A stretch of DNA of 7,368 nt from Planctomycetota bacterium (GTDB taxonomy: Bacteria; Planctomycetota; Planctomycetia; Planctomycetales; Planctomycetaceae), in NCBI GenBank assembly GCA_023429275.1, contig JAEYWB010000350.1, forward strand, positions 1 through 7,368. The letters run 5' to 3'. The stretch's first letter is position 1. Each line of letters starts with the position of its first letter. Made by a program: the position numbers and the translations under genes. Under the pieces are notes generated by a model that was not told where the DNA came from, made no database searches, and saw nothing but the letters and a program-made list of their open reading frames with translations. Positions 5,390-7,368 of the stretch are shown here, one piece after another.

Positions 5390-7345
5390 CTACTTGCCGC
5401 CGGCTGCGGCCTTGGCGGCTTCTTCCTTCTGCTTCTGTTCCAGCCGGAGCTGTTCAAGACGCGAGAGGGGCTTCGGAGGAGTCGCCGCCGGCATCGGAGG
5501 GGGAGCTGCGGCCATCGGCATGGGCATCGGCGGAGGAGCGTTCGGCTTCGGCGGCGGCGGAGTGTCGACCCGCAGACGTCCCTTGCCGACCGCGTGGATC
5601 ACGTTGTCGCCGTTCTCCGGGATGAGGACCTGGCAGAAGAGGTTCTGGTTGTTTCCCGGAGGAGTGTTGGCGGCGGTCTTGATCGTGAACGTGAACTCGG
5701 AGGTCTCCTTGGTGATCTTGACCGGTTCGGCGGTCGAGTTCGCCGGGAGGCCGACGAGGGTCGCGACCGCTTCCCCTTCAAAATCCTTCCGCTTCGTCAC
5801 CTTGGCGGACATGACCGCCTCCTTGCCCTGCTCGACCGCGGCCTGCGAGAGCTCGAAGTTGACGTACTGCTCTTCAATTGTGATCGGCACGAACGGCGTG
5901 CAGGTCTCGACGCGACCATTGCGACGGCGGCGGCCCCCCTGCTGCGGCATCGGCTGCCCTTCCCGCGGCATCTCGGCCTGCGCCCGGATGGCGATCGGCC
6001 ACACACCCGTCGGGGCGTTGCCGTTGCAGTTCAGCGGAATGATCGCCTCGGTCTCGTTCTCCTTGATGTCCACCGAGTTGCTCGAGCTGATACCGGCCGG
6101 ATTCTGCAGCAGGAGAACGCGGATCGGCCCCTTGAAGTCTTCGGACCGCTCGGCAATGACCTTGATGTTCAGCGCCCCGCCTCGAACGATCGGCACCTTG
6201 GGGGGCTCGATCCGGACCTTGAACGGCAGGGCCTCGGAGACGACGACCGGCAGACGGAGTTGTTCTTCCGACCAGACAGACTGCTGGTTCGGGCCAAGAA
6301 CCAGCAGGACATTCTGCATCAGCGGCCCCTCGACATTGAGGTTCGGCTGAGCCGGGTCGGCCGAGTGGACGAGGATCTTCGAGAACTTGCCCGCCACCGG
6401 AGCGTCGGGAGCGGCATAGAGCACGACCGGCATCGTCGCGCCGCCGCGCCAGATCTCGGGGCACTCGATGCTGACTCCGGCAGGCAGATCGTCGCTCTTG
6501 AACGAGACCGGTCCCCCCATGTCCTGGCGGGTCACCGTCACCTGCACGCCGATGCCTCCCCCCTGCGGGACGACAAGCTGCGGCTGCTGGTAGCGTTCGA
6601 AGTCGACCGTCGACGCCCGAACCTGCGGCTTGACCGCAGTCATTTCGACGCGATAGGTGTAAGCAGGACCACCGTTGCGAAGGTGGTCATGGACGAGGAT
6701 CGAGTACTCGCCATCGTTCGGGCAGGTCCAGCGGATGTAGCTGTCCGGCCCGCGGCTGTCATCGTTGCTCGCCATCCCGTTGCCGTCCTTGTTGCAGACG
6801 TACAGGACACCGTCGGCCGCCGACCGGAGACGTCGACCGAAGAACTCAACATCGAAGACCTGCCCCTTCTTCGCCGTGAACTTGAAGTAGTCCTGATCCC
6901 CCGGCCTGTCGAGACAACCGTTGAAAGCGACCGGGGCCGCCGGAGCGGGAGTCGTGATCTGCGAGGTCGCTTCGTTCGGCTCCTGCTCGATGACGTTGTC
7001 GAGCTCGGAAACGCGGAAGAGATGGGGCGACGGCGCGATTCCGCCGCCATCCTGGACGTTCAGCAGAAAGCGGTTCATCGGCTCGGTCGGAAGCTGGACT
7101 TCCTGGACGAACTCACCGCCGATGTCGCCGAGAAACTTGACCGCAACCTTTTCGCCCGGCTTGCCGCCGCCAGGGATGATCCCCCTCGGCCGCGGGAACT
7201 TGCCGATGTTCAGCAGGTAATAGGCCCGACCGTCGCCGGTGTAGGCGGCGTCGCGGATCTGGATGATGTACTTGCCGTCTTCCGGGACGATGATCGAGGC
7301 GATCCCGTCGTTCCAGACCAGGGCCGAGTCGTCAGTCGCCGAGAG
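5390..7345 (-). CDS. Secreted PPC-domain / Ig-like protein, 5' end missing
   Basis: 651 residues are readable; the stop TAG is at 5390-5392 and the N terminus lies beyond the window. Numbering from 7345, residues 3-50 are the end of a first PPC (pre-peptidase C-terminal) domain (DDSALVWNDG, PEDGKYIIQIRDAAYTGDGRAYYL). Residues about 50-90 form a short TIG-like linker, and about 120-235 a second PPC domain (EQEPNE, DRPGDQDYFKF, ASNDDSRGPDSY, NDGEYSILVHDH). Residues about 240-590 are beta-rich and look like several Ig-like modules. The tail at 595-626 is Pro/Met-rich and ends in a charged Glu/Lys/Arg/Ala helix (629-651). PPC domains are found in secreted proteins and often aid export or surface binding; no catalytic domain is seen. 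An internal ATG at 7078 would give 562 residues, but the homologous-looking sequence continues well upstream of it, so that is not the true start. It is first in the gene run and likely co-expressed with the DUF1549 gene. Confidence 0.88.
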   Translation of the reverse strand, partial: LSATDDSALVWNDGIASIIVPEDGKYIIQIRDAAYTGDGRAYYLLNIGKFPRPRGIIPGGGKPGEKVAVKFLGDIGGEFVQEVQLPTEPMNRFLLNVQDGGGIAPSPHLFRVSELDNVIEQEPNEATSQITTPAPAAPVAFNGCLDRPGDQDYFKFTAKKGQVFDVEFFGRRLRSAADGVLYVCNKDGNGMASNDDSRGPDSYIRWTCPNDGEYSILVHDHLRNGGPAYTYRVEMTAVKPQVRASTVDFERYQQPQLVVPQGGGIGVQVTVTRQDMGGPVSFKSDDLPAGVSIECPEIWRGGATMPVVLYAAPDAPVAGKFSKILVHSADPAQPNLNVEGPLMQNVLLVLGPNQQSVWSEEQLRLPVVVSEALPFKVRIEPPKVPIVRGGALNIKVIAERSEDFKGPIRVLLLQNPAGISSSNSVDIKENETEAIIPLNCNGNAPTGVWPIAIRAQAEMPREGQPMPQQGGRRRRNGRVETCTPFVPITIEEQYVNFELSQAAVEQGKEAVMSAKVTKRKDFEGEAVATLVGLPANSTAEPVKITKETSEFTFTIKTAANTPPGNNQNLFCQVLIPENGDNVIHAVGKGRLRVDTPPPPKPNAPPPMPMPMAAAPPPMPAATPPKPLSRLEQLRLEQKQKEEAAKAAAGGK

Positions 7346-7368
7346 TTAGGACCAGTATCTTATAAACA
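7346..7368. other. Terminal 23 bases that break the frame; probable Tn5/Nextera adapter remnant
   Basis: On the minus strand the PPC gene frame meets a TAA at 7346-7348, directly before a residue run (LSATDDSALVWND) that in a PPC domain should be mid-domain. The last bases are AT-rich in an otherwise GC-rich window. Bases 7353-7368 match the first 16 bases of the Tn5 mosaic end (CTGTCTCTTATACACA) at 13 of 16 positions, with an unbroken run of seven (TCTTATA). An adapter-containing, error-prone contig end is the simplest reading. Confidence 0.55.

Noticed and set aside
5251..5457. N-terminal extension of the DUF1549 protein starting at 5457
   Set aside because: The extra 69 residues translate the CTCTGTG repeat and leader (giving ATEITEDTES-like text), overlap the end of the PPC gene, and would bury the clear signal peptide that starts at 5250.
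5390..7078. PPC protein starting at the ATG at 7078 as a complete 562-residue gene
   Set aside because: In-frame sequence upstream to 7345 encodes the end of another PPC domain with the expected DDSA and DGKY features, so the ATG is internal.
7346..7348. A genuine nonsense mutation making the PPC gene a pseudogene
   Set aside because: The stop lies in the last 23 bases, whose end resembles the Tn5 mosaic end; an artefact at a contig end is a simpler explanation.

Overview
This window reads like a contig fragment from a GC-rich planctomycete (Planctomycetes, probably a Planctomycetaceae-type lineage). The evidence is the set of protein families, which in this combination are a planctomycete hallmark: a PSCyt1-type cytochrome fused to WD40 repeats, a BIG2/PSCyt2/PSD1 (DUF1549/DUF1553) protein, a PPC-domain protein and a Uma2-family protein. 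Start codons mostly lack clear Shine-Dalgarno sequences, which also fits. The taxon is inferred from gene content, not from a marker gene.

All four supported genes are on the minus strand, so transcription runs from right to left. In that order they are: (1) a large secreted protein with two PPC domains and Ig-like domains, cut off at its 5' end by the window edge (7345-5390); (2) an 808-residue secreted DUF1549/DUF1553 protein with one CX4CH and one CXXCH motif (5250-2824); (3) a Uma2-family putative nuclease (2737-2108); (4) a secreted c-type cytochrome, seven-bladed WD40 propeller and Ala/Lys-rich coiled coil in one chain (2021-6). Genes 1, 2 and 4 all look exported or extracytoplasmic and probably form one functional module. 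Its biochemical role is unknown for these families. Uma2 is a cytoplasmic-looking outsider placed inside the run.

The two larger intergenic gaps each hold a striking short-period repeat in inverted orientation. Between the PPC gene and the DUF1549 gene there are three CTCTGTG units at an exact 9-bp period, followed by two CACAGAG units at the same period in inverted orientation (5305-5368). Between the DUF1549 gene and Uma2 there is an array of degenerate heptamers, NCAGGAN on the left and NTCCTGN on the right, with a perfect 14-bp inverted repeat and an inner 9-bp hairpin that also looks like a terminator (2737-2821). I regard these repeats as the least explained part of the window.

The right-hand 23 bases (7346-7368) do not fit. 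The reading frame is intact and homologous-looking up to 7345, then meets a stop and an AT-rich tail whose last 16 bases match the Tn5/Nextera mosaic end at 13 of 16 positions. This is more likely a library or assembly artefact at a contig end than biology. No RNA genes, CRISPR arrays or transposase genes were seen, and I found no convincing evidence for a wholly new defence or metabolic system here.
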